Positions 1 to 10,121 of a DNA stretch of 64,000 bases are shown piece by piece; the first letter of the stretch is position 1, and every line of letters starts with the position of its first letter. The DNA comes from Paenibacillus sp. GSMTC-2017 (GTDB taxonomy: Bacteria; Bacillota; Bacilli; Paenibacillales; Paenibacillaceae). A program made the position numbers and the translations under genes. The notes under the pieces were generated by a model. It worked only from the letters and a program-made list of their open reading frames with translations. It did no database searches and was not told the origin of the DNA. The stretch spans positions 62,833-126,832 of the forward strand of contig NZ_JAECMT010000004.1 of assembly GCF_016019935.1 (NCBI RefSeq), in the 5' to 3' direction.

Positions 1-162
1 GAGAGCGAAAGCAGGAATTGAGCCGATTATCGGGGAAAGCCACATATCATTCTCTGCCTGACTATGGGAAAAAGAAGGGGCGCTCATCATAGAAGTTGCG
101 ATAACCGTCAAATACATAATACATCCAAGCTGCAGAGATGACAGCTTTCCGCGTTCGATCAT
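1..162 (-). CDS. Spore germination permease GerAB-type, N-terminal part (cut by window edge)
   Basis: The first 54 codons of a minus-strand gene that runs off the left edge. The ATG is at 162 with a GAGGAGG Shine-Dalgarno about 9 bases upstream. The encoded start (MIERGKLSSLQLGCIMYLTV) matches the opening of endospore germination permeases of the APC superfamily: a short basic lead and a first membrane helix with a Q-L-x-x-x-I/M pattern. GerAB subunits form the inner-membrane channel/sensor of Ger nutrient receptors with GerAA and GerAC. It is the last visible gene of the minus-strand gerAA-gerAC-small ORF-gerAB group, so assignment rests on both sequence and context. Only the N-terminus can be judged. 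Confidence 0.8.
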   Translation of the reverse strand, partial: MIERGKLSSLQLGCIMYLTVIATSMMSAPSFSHSQAENDMWLSPIIGSIPAFAL

Positions 163-189
163 ACGTGTAACCTCCTCGAATGTATAACG

Positions 190-411
190 TTATTCATGTA
201 AGCGATAAACCCAATTCGCAAGAGGGTCCATCAATTTAGCAATGAGTTGTGGCGGACCAATTAAATGACTGTTTGTCATAACGACGAAGGAGGCACTTAT
301 AGCTGCAATCAAGATAACAGTATAGGCGACAACGAGCCGTTTGTTTTTTAGCAAGGGCCGATCAAGAGAAAAGGCAGCGGTGGCTGCTATGACGAGAATG
401 ATGTAATTCAT
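190..411 (-). CDS. Small membrane protein of the gerA-type operon
   Basis: A 73-residue protein with two hydrophobic stretches (about residues 2-15 and 22-42). The frame is open further upstream to 489, but that extension overlaps the end of gerAC; the ATG at 411 has an AAAGGA Shine-Dalgarno 12 bases upstream and gives a clean membrane protein, so I prefer it. It sits between gerAC and gerAB in the same direction with short gaps, so it is probably co-transcribed with the germinant receptor. Some Ger operons carry a small two-helix D subunit (GerD/GerKD-like) that modulates receptor function; this may be such a subunit, but length and position are the only support. No catalytic motif is visible. 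Confidence 0.6.
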   Translation of the reverse strand: MNYIILVIAATAAFSLDRPLLKNKRLVVAYTVILIAAISASFVVMTNSHLIGPPQLIAKLMDPLANWVYRLHE

Positions 412-442
412 CGGTAGGGGACATCCTTTCTCAGCTTTCGAT

Positions 443-1633
443 TTATTCATCTGTTTCAATTTTGTCCGATATTGATCGGTTCTCCCCAACTAGGCCGATT
501 CGCTGGATTTTTACATCGATGTGGTACACCGTTTCAACTTTTGGGAAGATTTCATTCCACTGTGCTATATTTTTTTTCCATTCTTTAGGGCAATGACGAG
601 AAAACTGCTCACCAAAGCCAATTACATCCGTATTAGCTTTCTGTACAGGCTTAATGGAGCTGTCAATTCGACTCGTAAGACTATTTGAAAATTGTTTTTC
701 CATTTGTTTAAGCACTTTTGGATTCGCCGAATTGAGTTTTGTCGTATTTTCTACCAAGTTCCCAATAGCGTTGATATATAAATGCATTCTCCATTTACCA
801 CCTTGAACGTCAGGTTTCAAATGTGAATGGATTCGGAAAATGTTGATTGATATTTCACCTATGGTGCCATCCATCATTGTTGTCAGTGTAGATTCTTTTA
901 CCTCTCTGCGAACCCATATCATTCCTCTAGTATGCTTTACAGGATAGTGATGGTTCATCTTCAGATTTTTGAAGGTGGCAGACCCTGATATAAAAGGGCT
1001 AGGCTTATTGCCACTTGGTTTCATCCGTATAGTAGGGATAATGGCAGTACCAGCCACATCGGACAAGCTGACTATAGTTTCCAAAAGCGTAATGTTGAAC
1101 CCGGTTTGGATGAGTGCCATTTCTCTTAGCACTTCCGCACTGTTGCGCTCGATATTGGGTTTCCACTTCAAGATGCCCTCTGTAGGACCATCGCTAATAT
1201 ATAGATTTGCTCGTTCTCGGGGATGAGGATGCCGGGTAAGGAAATCCAAGGGATCTTTAATGCTGGACTTGGCGAGCTTGTCGCTTATGATAAAGACGTC
1301 TGCTTGCCCCCAGAAAAGCTTGCGCGATAAGAGCTCTTGAAGCTTGGCCGAGGCATCTGCAGAGTCTATGCCAACTGCACTTTCGACAAGGGATTGATTC
1401 AAACCGATGGATGGTTCGGCTCCAAGTGATCCACCTCCTCCGACGGAATTTGCCGGTGCGAATAGTTGAACAGATAACTTGATCTTGTTATCTTCGGTCA
1501 GATCGAATCCAGCGGCTGTCACAATTGCGAGGTCGTTTACCTCAGTCCGGTCCCAGCAGCCGGTTAAGATGAAGAGTCCTAGCGAACACAAAAGCAGGTA
1601 TGCAATTATGCGGAGCGCGAGGGACGTTATCAT
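443..1633 (-). CDS. Spore germination lipoprotein GerAC family
   Basis: 396 residues. An N-terminal lipoprotein signal is plain: hydrophobic helix at about 8-22 followed by a lipobox LTGC with Cys26, then WDRTEVNDLAIV, the characteristic opening of the Ger(x)C family. GerAC-type lipoproteins are anchored on the outer face of the spore inner membrane and form the receptor with GerAA and GerAB. Length is normal for the family. The ATG at 1633 follows an AGGAG element; another ATG seven bases upstream is out of frame. It lies 18 bases after gerAA, so the two are one transcript. Expression is expected in the forespore (sigma G) by family knowledge; I did not identify the promoter. Confidence 0.9.
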   Translation of the reverse strand: MITSLALRIIAYLLLCSLGLFILTGCWDRTEVNDLAIVTAAGFDLTEDNKIKLSVQLFAPANSVGGGGSLGAEPSIGLNQSLVESAVGIDSADASAKLQELLSRKLFWGQADVFIISDKLAKSSIKDPLDFLTRHPHPRERANLYISDGPTEGILKWKPNIERNSAEVLREMALIQTGFNITLLETIVSLSDVAGTAIIPTIRMKPSGNKPSPFISGSATFKNLKMNHHYPVKHTRGMIWVRREVKESTLTTMMDGTIGEISINIFRIHSHLKPDVQGGKWRMHLYINAIGNLVENTTKLNSANPKVLKQMEKQFSNSLTSRIDSSIKPVQKANTDVIGFGEQFSRHCPKEWKKNIAQWNEIFPKVETVYHIDVKIQRIGLVGENRSISDKIETDE

Positions 1634-1651
1634 CTTTCATTTTCTCCTTTG

Positions 1652-3187
1652 CTACTGTCTTCTGGGTTTTGACGGTTTTGATCTAAACCTATTCCACGGT
1701 CCGCCCGTGAAGTGGGGACGTTCGTCTTGTGCCCAGCGAGGAGCTCGAATAATGGTATCTCCAAGCTGAGAGGTTTGGAGTGGAGCAACCGGCGATAGAT
1801 AAGGCACCCCGAAAGAGCGAAGGGAGAGCATGTGAATTAGGATAAGAAGAACAGCTAAAACAACGCCATACAACCCGAGAAAACCGGCACAGAACATAAT
1901 TGGAAACCGAATAATTCTTAAGGCGATGCCAAGCGGGTAGCTAGGAATCAAAAATGATGCTACTCCTGTTATAGCAACTACCATAATCATGGGAGAAGAA
2001 ACGATGCCTGCGGATATCGCTGCTTGTCCGATAACGAGTGCGCCAACAATGCTGACAGCAGAGCCTACCTGCTTCGGAAGACGGATACCTGCTTCGCGAA
2101 GCGCTTCAAAGGTAATTTCCATTAATAAGGCCTCCACTAGAGCAGGGAACGGAATTTGCTCTCTTGATTGAGAGATCGTCAAGAGAAGGGTCGTCGGAAT
2201 CATCTCTTGATGATAGGAGAGAACGGCGACATAGATAGACGGCATGAATACGGCGATGAGGCTGAGCAACATGCGAATCCAGCGTATTGCGGTTGAGACG
2301 TAAGCGCGTTGGTAATAGTCTTCTGGCGATTGCATGAGAATGAATAAGGTAGCGGGCGCAATTAATGCAATTGGCGACCCGTTAACGAGCACAGCAATGC
2401 GTCCTTCCATCAAGGCGGAAGATACAACATCTGGACGTTCCGTAGTCTGCAATTGAGGGAAGGGAGACAATGGCTCATCCTCGATCATCTCTTCAATTAA
2501 ACTGCTGTCGATAACAGCTCCAACATCAATACGACTTAGCCGCTGCTCCATTTCTTCAACTAAACCAGGATCGGCAATGCCTTCTATGTAAGCAAGTACA
2601 CATGTTGTCTTGGTGTATCGACCGAACTTAAATGGTTTAAGTTTAAAAGCCGGAGATTGAAGCCGTCTCCTAAGCATAGCGGTATTCATTCGAAGCGTTT
2701 CGACAAAGCCTTCTCTAGGACCACGAATGACTGACTCCGCATCAGGCTCCATAATAGAACGTGAATTCCAGAACGGGAGATTGAATACCGCTGCGCTTGC
2801 TTCCCCTTCCAATAGCAGAAGTGTACTTCCTTCCCCGATGCTATCAATGGATTCTTGAATGGTATGCACCACGTTGGAAGGTATAAGCGTCACTTTCATT
2901 AATATCGATTCCCAGTTTTTGTCCGTTTCATCGTCTACCTGTTGCTTAAGCGGCTGAAGGAGTTGAAGATCGATCTCTTGTATTCCCGTCATGCCATCAA
3001 CGTAGGCGATAGCAAGCTCTGCGCCATTTGACAGTTTAAATGAATGGATGATGATGTCAGATCCGTCCGCATATAGACGGCGAAGAACACTTAAATTGGT
3101 CTCGAGCTTGGAGTCAAGCGGGAGGGCAATGAGATCACGCTGTTCTTGAAGGGCCTCTTCAACAGGCGATTGTGGTCGTGTTGCCAA
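1652..3187 (-). CDS. Spore germination protein GerAA family
   Basis: About 511 residues. The N-terminal half is soluble, with the GerA-family pattern EIDLQLLQPLKQ...ILMKVTLIPSNV and the E-G-x-A/S-x-V/A-x-F/N strand. The C-terminal half holds four to five membrane helices (about residues 275-440), including the motif ALLMEITFEALREAGIRLPK typical of GerAA. Function by family: membrane subunit of the nutrient germinant receptor that triggers ion release in spores. Start choice: the frame stays open to 3238, but the best Shine-Dalgarno (GGAGAGG) precedes a TTG at 3187 with spacing 6; ATGs at 3202, 3211, 3226 and 3238 have weak ribosome sites. First gene of the minus-strand group and divergent from the gene at 3339. 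Confidence 0.88.
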   Translation of the reverse strand: MATRPQSPVEEALQEQRDLIALPLDSKLETNLSVLRRLYADGSDIIIHSFKLSNGAELAIAYVDGMTGIQEIDLQLLQPLKQQVDDETDKNWESILMKVTLIPSNVVHTIQESIDSIGEGSTLLLLEGEASAAVFNLPFWNSRSIMEPDAESVIRGPREGFVETLRMNTAMLRRRLQSPAFKLKPFKFGRYTKTTCVLAYIEGIADPGLVEEMEQRLSRIDVGAVIDSSLIEEMIEDEPLSPFPQLQTTERPDVVSSALMEGRIAVLVNGSPIALIAPATLFILMQSPEDYYQRAYVSTAIRWIRMLLSLIAVFMPSIYVAVLSYHQEMIPTTLLLTISQSREQIPFPALVEALLMEITFEALREAGIRLPKQVGSAVSIVGALVIGQAAISAGIVSSPMIMVVAITGVASFLIPSYPLGIALRIIRFPIMFCAGFLGLYGVVLAVLLILIHMLSLRSFGVPYLSPVAPLQTSQLGDTIIRAPRWAQDERPHFTGGPWNRFRSKPSKPRRQ

Positions 3188-3338
3188 CGATATCCTCTCC
3201 ATTCCTTTCATTCGCTGCTTTAGCATGCGACATTCCATAGAAAAATATGTAATAATTTTCGTTTCGCTGACCCCAAAAAAGAATGTCCCTCCTATTTGTT
3301 GACCATAATGGTAGATAACAGATAGGAGTTGAGGGACT

Positions 3339-4079
3339 ATGTTTAAATATGTGGCATGGCTTGGAAAGTTAATTGCAGCGGGCTTAATTTTGAGCTTTTT
3401 GTCTATTTGGACGACGGGCTATATTGTTACTAGTTATGTAGAATCGATACTTAAACAGTATGAACTACCACTTGAAGTGCCGCCGATGGCGATGTCTGGT
3501 GTATGGGGCAAGCTTTGGGGTAGCCAATTAGAGCCGCAAGTGGATATGGAGGCACCTACTGATAAGACAACTGTTGATCAGGAGCAGAGTGGAACTAACG
3601 GAACGGCCCAGTCAGAAAACGTAGATGAACCTGATGCAATGGAAGCATTCGGAGAAATAGAAGAAGCGCCGATCACTGAGATTGGTAGCGAGGAAAACAG
3701 TCATACTTCTAGCGAAAGTGGAGCAGAAGACCCGCCGACAACAGAGACCGGTAGTGGTGAGGGTAGCCGTGCAGCAGGCGAAAGCGAAGTAGATCCGGGG
3801 CGTGAAGTTCAGGAAGGTAGTGCAGGTGTCGATGGAACGGAAATAGCAGTATCAACGGGTGAACTAGAGTCGACAAAAGAGACCATGAGCGAAGAAGATA
3901 AGACACAATTATTTCAATTATTAATGACAAAATTATCGCAAGAATCGTTGCAAGAAATCTCTGAATATGTAGAAAATGGGCTGACAGAAGTAGAGTTAAT
4001 TAGCGTAGAGCAGATCATGGCACAGCATCTTAACGAGGAAGAATACCAGAAAATGATGGAGATTCTGAAAAAATATTAA
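3339..4079 (+). CDS. Membrane-anchored acidic protein of unknown function
   Basis: 246 residues. One membrane helix near the N-terminus (about 9-31), then a region (about 70-185) very rich in Glu, Ser, Thr and Gly with loosely repeated segments (E-x-G-S-x-E...S-x-E-S-x-x-E), then a predicted helical C-terminus (about 188-246) rich in Leu, Glu and Gln. No catalytic motif or known domain recognised. Its neighbours are the divergent gerA operon and, downstream, the M23 hydrolase and walRK, so an envelope role is plausible but is inference from context only. The ATG at 3339 has a GGAG element upstream (ATAGGAGTTGAGGGACT). A weak GC-poor hairpin with a T-run (about 4150-4170) lies before the next gene. 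Confidence 0.7.
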   Translation: MFKYVAWLGKLIAAGLILSFLSIWTTGYIVTSYVESILKQYELPLEVPPMAMSGVWGKLWGSQLEPQVDMEAPTDKTTVDQEQSGTNGTAQSENVDEPDAMEAFGEIEEAPITEIGSEENSHTSSESGAEDPPTTETGSGEGSRAAGESEVDPGREVQEGSAGVDGTEIAVSTGELESTKETMSEEDKTQLFQLLMTKLSQESLQEISEYVENGLTEVELISVEQIMAQHLNEEEYQKMMEILKKY

Positions 4080-4219
4080 TATTACGATTGTGTACCAAAG
4101 GTTGCCCCTATTGTAAACCGTATGTTAAAGTATTAGGCGAGTGATCCGACAGGAGGATTCGTCTTTTTTCATGTTGAAACTCACAAATTTCTATGCACAA
4201 GTGCGAAAAGGAGACAATC

Positions 4220-5815
4220 ATGACCGGTTTCAGGGACATGAGTCGTATTAAGAAAGTCTGGGAACGATCGACTCAGTACTTTAGACGTACGAACTCGCAA
4301 AACTTGATAGGTAACACCGAGCAACAAGCGGCAGACGTGAGCGTTTCTACCCCACTTTGGCGGAAGAAGTCGACGGGGATTATTAGCGGAGCAGTAATCT
4401 TGCTCACGGTGGCTGGCATTATTGGGTACCAGCAATATACGCAATATGTAGAGAGAAACACATTTGAGTTTTTTAATGTATATATGAATGGCCAAGCAGT
4501 TGGAACAGTAGAGACTAAAGAATCAGTAGAGAAATTGATTGCCTCAGAAACGACAGAAATTCAGAAAGCCAATCCAAAAGTAAACATGGTGCTGGCAACT
4601 GGTGACATTACATACGAAAGCGATAAAGCTTTTAAAGCAATTCCAGAAACAAAAGCGACATTAGCTAAGCTGGAAGGTATGTTCACCTCTCATGCGGTTG
4701 GTGTTGAAGTAAAGATTGACGGCAAAGTAGTTGGTGTCGTGAAGGATCAAGAAACAGCGGACAGCATACTAAAGCGAGTACAGAGCAAATTCGCTCCTGA
4801 GCTAGCGGCAGCAGCAGCAGCTAAGAGTGCACCTTCCGTTAAGACACTCTCCTTCAAAGAGGGTGATGACCTAACAGCTAAGATTGATCCAGATGCGAAG
4901 GCATTAAAGGAACCGGGCAGATTAGTGACCGAGGTTGCTTTCATTGAGAAAGTACAAGTTGCAGATATCAAAACGGAACCAGGAAAAGTAGCTGATGCAG
5001 ATGCGCTCTACAAGAGAATTGTAGAAGGCAGCACAAAACCAACAAAATATGTTGTACAAGAGGGAGATTGTGTCGGATGTATCGCACAAAAGTTTGATAT
5101 ATCTCCTCAAGTCATTTACGAAAACAATCCTTGGATAAAAGACGATAAAATTACGATTGGCGATGAACTTGATCTAACCGTTCTTATGCCGGAGCTAACT
5201 GTTCGTACAATAGAAAATCTAGTCGAGCTCGAGAAGATTGCGGCTCCAACCGAAATAGTCAAAAATAATAAGATGCGAGTCGGTGAATCGAAGACGATTA
5301 AAGAGGGCGTGGAAGGTACACAACGTCTAACTTATCGTATTGAGAAGCAAAACGGCTACGTTATGACGGAAGAACTAGTTGATAAAGAAATATTGGTAGA
5401 ACCTATAGCAGAAATTATCGAAAAAGGAACAATGGTTGTACTCGGAGAAGGTACAGGCCGTTTCATGATTCCTGTTAAGAACTATCGTATTACAAGCAAA
5501 TACGGTCCGCGTTGGGGCCGTACCCATAAAGGATTAGACTTTATCGGAAGCAAGACGATACTGGCATCAGATTCAGGCATTATTGAATTCGCTGGTAATA
5601 AAGAAGGCACAGGCAAAACGATCATTATCAATCATCAAAACGGATTCAAAACCCTTTACGGTCATATGAGCTCTCTAAAAGTTAGCAAAGGTGACAAAGT
5701 GGAAAAAGGTGACGGAATCGGTATTATGGGTAACACAGGTAACTCAACAGGCACACATTTACATTTCGAGATTCACAAAAAAGGTGCTGCTCAAAACCCG
5801 CTTAAGTACTTATAA
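4220..5815 (+). CDS. Cell-wall endopeptidase, LysM-G5-M23 architecture
   Basis: 531 residues. A membrane helix at about 53-75 anchors the protein; then an extracellular region, a LysM domain (about 275-325, beginning YVVQEGD), a G5 domain (about 330-405, with KEGVEGTQRLTYRI), and a C-terminal M23 peptidase (about 415-530). Zinc-site motifs are intact: HKGLD and HLHFEIH, with GHMS between, so an active peptidoglycan endopeptidase is expected. The frame is open to 4193, but the ATG at 4220 sits behind AAAGGAGACAATC, an ideal Shine-Dalgarno, so I start there. It precedes walRK, the master regulator of cell-wall hydrolases, and ends in its own terminator; being a WalR target is an inference. Confidence 0.92.
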   Translation: MTGFRDMSRIKKVWERSTQYFRRTNSQNLIGNTEQQAADVSVSTPLWRKKSTGIISGAVILLTVAGIIGYQQYTQYVERNTFEFFNVYMNGQAVGTVETKESVEKLIASETTEIQKANPKVNMVLATGDITYESDKAFKAIPETKATLAKLEGMFTSHAVGVEVKIDGKVVGVVKDQETADSILKRVQSKFAPELAAAAAAKSAPSVKTLSFKEGDDLTAKIDPDAKALKEPGRLVTEVAFIEKVQVADIKTEPGKVADADALYKRIVEGSTKPTKYVVQEGDCVGCIAQKFDISPQVIYENNPWIKDDKITIGDELDLTVLMPELTVRTIENLVELEKIAAPTEIVKNNKMRVGESKTIKEGVEGTQRLTYRIEKQNGYVMTEELVDKEILVEPIAEIIEKGTMVVLGEGTGRFMIPVKNYRITSKYGPRWGRTHKGLDFIGSKTILASDSGIIEFAGNKEGTGKTIIINHQNGFKTLYGHMSSLKVSKGDKVEKGDGIGIMGNTGNSTGTHLHFEIHKKGAAQNPLKYL

Positions 5816-5836
5816 ATTCTTTTATTAATCGATATT

Positions 5837-5878
5837 AAGCATGGCTTGGACAATAGGTCCAGGCTGTGCTTTTTTTAT
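5837..5878 (+). terminator. Rho-independent terminator after the M23 gene
   Basis: Stem of about 15 pairs (AAGCATGGCTTGGAC against GTCCAGGCTGTGCTT, with G-U pairs and one or two mismatches), loop AATAG, followed by seven T. It separates the hydrolase from walR. Confidence 0.85.
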
Positions 5879-6024
5879 TCCAACAATAAAGCTTAAGAAT
5901 GTTGTCGATCCTAAACAACGAATGGTACTATTTCCATGGAATGAAGGAAGTTTCATTGTGAAGGTTGAGCATGCGTGTGTTAGAATAGAGACAATACTAA
6001 GGACAAGCGACAGGCGGTGTAACG

Positions 6025-6777
6025 ATGCACGGAAAAATATTAGTGGTCGATGACGAGCAGCCGATTGCAGAAATTATTAAATTCAACTTGGAAAAGGAAG
6101 GCCATCAGGTCATCTGTGCATTCGACGGCGGGGAAGCAGTTAGACTCGCGTTTGAAGAACAGCCCGATTTGATATTGCTGGACTTAATGCTGCCCGTTAA
6201 AGATGGTATGGATGTATGCCGTGAAGTGAGAACCAAGCTGCATATGCCGATCATTATGTTAACAGCTAAAGATACAGAAATAGATAAAGTACTTGGACTT
6301 GAATTAGGTGCGGATGATTATGTGACGAAGCCATTCAGCACAAGAGAGTTACTTGCAAGAGTAAAGGCACATCTCCGCAGGCAAAATAAACCTGAGCAAG
6401 CAACGGATGGAAGCGGAGCAGACGCATCACAAGATCCTCATGCAGAGCAACAAGGTCTTAAGTTATTTAACTTGTTTATCGATACGGATATGTATGTCGT
6501 CTATAAAGATGCTGAACCGCTCGATTTAACACACCGGGAATTTGAGTTAGTCCATTACATGGCACGTAATAGCGGTAAGGTGATGACAAGAGAGCATTTA
6601 CTACAAGCTGTGTGGGGCTTTGAATATTTCGGTGATGTTCGAACGGTGGACGTAACGATTCGAAGACTTAGAGAGAAAATTGAGGATGATCCTAGCAAGC
6701 CGGAATATATAGTAACTAGACGTGGTCTTGGATATATGATGCGAAATGCGAAATCAGGGGGCTTTGGTAACGGATGA
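6025..6777 (+). CDS. walR: WalR (YycF) cell-wall response regulator
   Basis: 250 residues: receiver domain 1-120 with acidic pair D9-D10, phosphoacceptor D53 (LLDLMLP), T and K signatures (LTAKD, TKPF), then an OmpR-type winged helix (about 155-240, ending RRGLGYMM). It has an inserted linker rich in Ala, Gln and Asp around 125-145. WalR is the essential regulator of peptidoglycan hydrolases and cell-division wall turnover in low-GC Gram-positives. It is followed by walK with a 4-base overlap (ATGA) and by yycH, yycI and yycJ in the canonical order. The ribosome site is modest (GGCGGTGTAACG). A possible sigma-A promoter lies at 5956-5986 (TTGTGA, 19-base spacer, TAGAAT), uncertain because of the long spacer. 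Confidence 0.96.
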   Translation: MHGKILVVDDEQPIAEIIKFNLEKEGHQVICAFDGGEAVRLAFEEQPDLILLDLMLPVKDGMDVCREVRTKLHMPIIMLTAKDTEIDKVLGLELGADDYVTKPFSTRELLARVKAHLRRQNKPEQATDGSGADASQDPHAEQQGLKLFNLFIDTDMYVVYKDAEPLDLTHREFELVHYMARNSGKVMTREHLLQAVWGFEYFGDVRTVDVTIRRLREKIEDDPSKPEYIVTRRGLGYMMRNAKSGGFGNG

Positions 6778-8612
6778 AGGCGCGGAATTTTTTCCGTACC
6801 ATACAGGTTAAGCTTGTTATTATCTATTTGCTACTTATTCTAGTTGCGATGCAATTAATTGGTGTGTACTTTATTAGTACGGTCAAAAACTCGCTAATAA
6901 CAAGTTTCACCAACAATTTGAAAGAGCAAGCGGACATCTTGTCCAAGTTTGCTGCGCCAAGTTTGCTTCCTAATATAGAGACGGATAATAATCCTGCTGA
7001 AGTAGCGACAGAGGATTTGAACATGGTCGTTCGCAATTTGTTTAGTATTAGCGGTGCTGAAGTGCAGGTTCTGGATGCAAACGGGAAAATTGTAGCGACT
7101 TCTCTACAAGTACATCAATCTCGAATTGGCCAGAAAAACAATTCACTTGCGGTCAGCAGGGCACTGCAGAACATACCGGACAACGAAGAAGAAATTATTG
7201 ACGATGATAATACGAGGAAGAAGCTTATTGCTCTACCAGTCACGCACAACGAAAAAGTTGTTGGTGCTGTTTATGTTGTAGCTTCTATGACGGAGCTATA
7301 TGAAACCGTTAATCGGGTTAATCAAATCTTCTTTTCGGGGACACTTATTGCATTAGGCTTAACAGGTGTACTTGGTATATTGCTTGCGCATACGATTACT
7401 AATCCGATTCAGGGGTTAACTCGGCAGGCAGAAGCAGTAGCAGAAGGACGATTCGATTTGAAAGCACCGGTATTAGGTGAAGATGAAATCGGACGGCTTA
7501 GTATGGCATTTAACGATATGACGATTCGTCTGAAAGAAGCACTTTCCGTTAATGAGGAAGAAAATGAAAAATTAGTTTCTGTTCTATCCAATATGAGTGA
7601 TGGTGTCGTTGCGGCAGATGAGCGCGGTGTTATTATCGTCTGGAATCGCCGTGCAGTGGAACTGCTCGATGTGGAAACGTTCCAAGGTGTAGAACTGTCG
7701 GAATTGCTTGGCATCGGTCAGGAGAAGCTTACGGAGCTTCAGCACGGACGTGGCAGAATTATGATGCTAACTAAGGATGAGCAAGAAGGAGAAGATAGTG
7801 GCAGTCTCCTGAAAGTGACGTTCACTCCTATTCATAGAAGAGGCAAAGGGATTACAGGTACGATTGCTGTATTGCAGGATGTAACGGAGCAAGAGAAACT
7901 TGAACAATCACGGAAACAGTTCGTAGCGAATGTATCACACGAACTTCGCACACCGCTCACAACGATTAAAAGTTATGCAGAAGCGCTAAATGACGGGGCC
8001 TTAGAAGAAAGAGAGCTGTCTGAAAGATTTGTTGGCGTTATTAGTAATGAGACAGAGCGAATGATAAGGCTTGTAACAGATTTATTGCATCTGTCCCGCC
8101 TTGATTCCAATAAAGCCCCATTAAGACGACAGTTTACGAATATTCATGAGATGCTAGATGAAATGGCGGATCGATTCTCCTTTCAACTACGTCAAAAAGC
8201 GATCAAAGCTAACGTCCATGTGGACAGAGGACTTGAAGGAGCTTGGCTCGATCGTGATCAGATTGACCAAGTATTGGACAACCTATTTTCGAATGCGATT
8301 AAGTATACGCTTGATGGTGGATCAATCCAGCTTGCAGCTCGCAAGTCTGCCGATTCAAATTTTCTGGAGATTAGTGTGAAAGATACGGGTATCGGTATTC
8401 CAAAAAAAGATCTTACACGCATCTTCGATCGATTCTATCGTGTAGACAAAGCTCGCTCGCGCAATATGGGCGGTACTGGCCTCGGATTATCGATTGCCCG
8501 GGAAATTGTAAAGGCACATGGCGGTACGATCGCATTACATTCGGAGCTAAATGAAGGTACAACGGTTACGTTTACGCTTCCACTGCTGCATGAAGGAGGC
8601 GTTACTGAATAA
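6774..8612 (+). CDS. walK: WalK (YycG) sensor histidine kinase
   Basis: 612 residues: helix about 13-34, extracytoplasmic cache-like sensor domain about 35-180, second helix about 184-206, HAMP 207-260, PAS 265-370, HisKA with the phosphorylated His389 in SHELRTP, and HATPase with N box ([10 protein letters not shown]), DTGIGIP and GTGLGLSI. All catalytic boxes are intact. WalK phosphorylates WalR; the extracellular domain is contacted by YycH and YycI in related organisms. The start overlaps the walR stop (translational coupling), and its stop overlaps the yycH start (TAATG). Confidence 0.96.
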   Translation: MKARNFFRTIQVKLVIIYLLLILVAMQLIGVYFISTVKNSLITSFTNNLKEQADILSKFAAPSLLPNIETDNNPAEVATEDLNMVVRNLFSISGAEVQVLDANGKIVATSLQVHQSRIGQKNNSLAVSRALQNIPDNEEEIIDDDNTRKKLIALPVTHNEKVVGAVYVVASMTELYETVNRVNQIFFSGTLIALGLTGVLGILLAHTITNPIQGLTRQAEAVAEGRFDLKAPVLGEDEIGRLSMAFNDMTIRLKEALSVNEEENEKLVSVLSNMSDGVVAADERGVIIVWNRRAVELLDVETFQGVELSELLGIGQEKLTELQHGRGRIMMLTKDEQEGEDSGSLLKVTFTPIHRRGKGITGTIAVLQDVTEQEKLEQSRKQFVANVSHELRTPLTTIKSYAEALNDGALEERELSERFVGVISNETERMIRLVTDLLHLSRLDSNKAPLRRQFTNIHEMLDEMADRFSFQLRQKAIKANVHVDRGLEGAWLDRDQIDQVLDNLFSNAIKYTLDGGSIQLAARKSADSNFLEISVKDTGIGIPKKDLTRIFDRFYRVDKARSRNMGGTGLGLSIAREIVKAHGGTIALHSELNEGTTVTFTLPLLHEGGVTE

Positions 8613-10111
8613 TGGAGAGAGCAAAGACGGCTGTATTAATAGCGCTCGTTATTATTAGTTTGCTTCAGAGCTACTTGCTAGCTTACAGTATGCCTGGTCT
8701 TGGTGCTACAGTAAGAAGCGATCAAGATTATGTTAACGCTGAACCGCTCGGAACACCTTCTGGCGTGGAAGATGTTATATTTCCAGATGAATTAATTATT
8801 CATATGGGCAATGACAAACATACCGTCATCTACCCAGGTACACAGTTTTACGAGATGATTCTTAATCAACGTATTGTAGGCAGAGAGTTCAAAGGTTTCC
8901 AAAGAAGTCCGGCGTCGCTGCTGAACTGGGATGATGTAAGGCGGAACGATATCGGGATTGAGCTTCGATTTAGTGGCGGTATCTCTATTGAACTATTGCA
9001 GAAGTTGCTTAAGGTAGAGGGCGACTTGTTATTTTTGAATGAGAAGATCGATAAAATTTGGATATTCAAAACGATGGAAACCGAAGAAATTCGTACATTT
9101 TTCTTTAGTAGTGACGGAGAAATGGTGTATGAATCCGTTCGTGCGGATTTAACCGTTCGTGATGTTCAAGATTATGTAGGTTTCGGTCAACATTTGCCTA
9201 ATTACCGAGTGACGGTTGATGGTCTTTATATCCCATCTGAGCCACTAAAGGCGACAGAGATTGTGTATGCATACGAGATGTATTCACCTGAACAGATGCA
9301 GCGCAACCTATTCTTTGATTCCAGCACTACTAGAGCGTTCGAGGATCGGAGTGGGTCACAAATATTCACTGACGGTAAGCGTGGCCTAAAAGTAGAGCAA
9401 AAGGGTATGTGGATTAGTTATACGAATCCAGCAGCAACTCAAAGCAATGAAACGCAGCCTAATGAGAATGTGTATGCTTCAGTTGATTTTATTAATGAGC
9501 ATGGGGGCTGGGACGGTGTTCATCGTTTGATGGGCTCAAAGTCTGTTGATGAGAAAAAATATGTTACGTTTCGTAAATATATTGAGCATTATCCCATTAT
9601 CGACTACTTGCCATTTCGTTATGGCTTTATGAATTTGACATTACAACAAGGTGTTGTAACGGAATATTCACGGTCCCTTATTACCCTTAATGAAAAGTCG
9701 GAAAGCCGTACTCCGCGATATTTGCAAGGCGGCGAGGAATTGGAGAAAAGGTTGAATCGTTACGATAAACGGGGTGAAATTACTTCCTTATTTCCTGCGC
9801 TAAAAGCAGTGCCAATTAATGATAATCGCATACAGTTTATACCCGTATGGGCGGTTAGTTTAAATGATGGTTCAGAAGAGATATTGCTCGAAGCTTATCC
9901 GAAAGGATACATTCCACCACTAGAAAAGAAGCAGGACGAAGTCGTGCAGGGGCAAGCAGAATCAGCTCTCCAGAAACAGCAAAAGAAAAGAGTTGTACAA
10001 ACCGGAGCAGCCTCTGCGCCTGAAGTTGGTCGTTTGAAAGTTGATGCTCTCGAAAACGAAAAGGAAAGTAATGAACATTTTGGCGATATAGAAATGCGAA
10101 TTGAAAGGTAG
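8612..10111 (+). CDS. yycH: YycH, WalK-modulating membrane protein
   Basis: 499 residues with one N-terminal membrane helix (about 5-25) and a large extracytoplasmic portion. Position three in the walRK operon, single-helix topology and a TAATG coupling to walK identify it as YycH. In Bacillus, YycH and YycI form a transmembrane complex that restrains WalK; in staphylococci they activate it. It is somewhat longer than the Bacillus homologue because of a charged Gln/Lys-rich C-terminal tail (after about residue 430). Confidence 0.9.
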   Translation: MERAKTAVLIALVIISLLQSYLLAYSMPGLGATVRSDQDYVNAEPLGTPSGVEDVIFPDELIIHMGNDKHTVIYPGTQFYEMILNQRIVGREFKGFQRSPASLLNWDDVRRNDIGIELRFSGGISIELLQKLLKVEGDLLFLNEKIDKIWIFKTMETEEIRTFFFSSDGEMVYESVRADLTVRDVQDYVGFGQHLPNYRVTVDGLYIPSEPLKATEIVYAYEMYSPEQMQRNLFFDSSTTRAFEDRSGSQIFTDGKRGLKVEQKGMWISYTNPAATQSNETQPNENVYASVDFINEHGGWDGVHRLMGSKSVDEKKYVTFRKYIEHYPIIDYLPFRYGFMNLTLQQGVVTEYSRSLITLNEKSESRTPRYLQGGEELEKRLNRYDKRGEITSLFPALKAVPINDNRIQFIPVWAVSLNDGSEEILLEAYPKGYIPPLEKKQDEVVQGQAESALQKQQKKRVVQTGAASAPEVGRLKVDALENEKESNEHFGDIEMRIER

Positions 10112-10121
10112 GTGAAGGTGT

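Noticed and set aside
4080..4219. Possible c-di-AMP riboswitch upstream of the M23/G5/LysM gene
   Set aside because: Such hydrolases are often riboswitch-controlled, but the leader is only about 140 bases and lacks the conserved core sequences I would expect.
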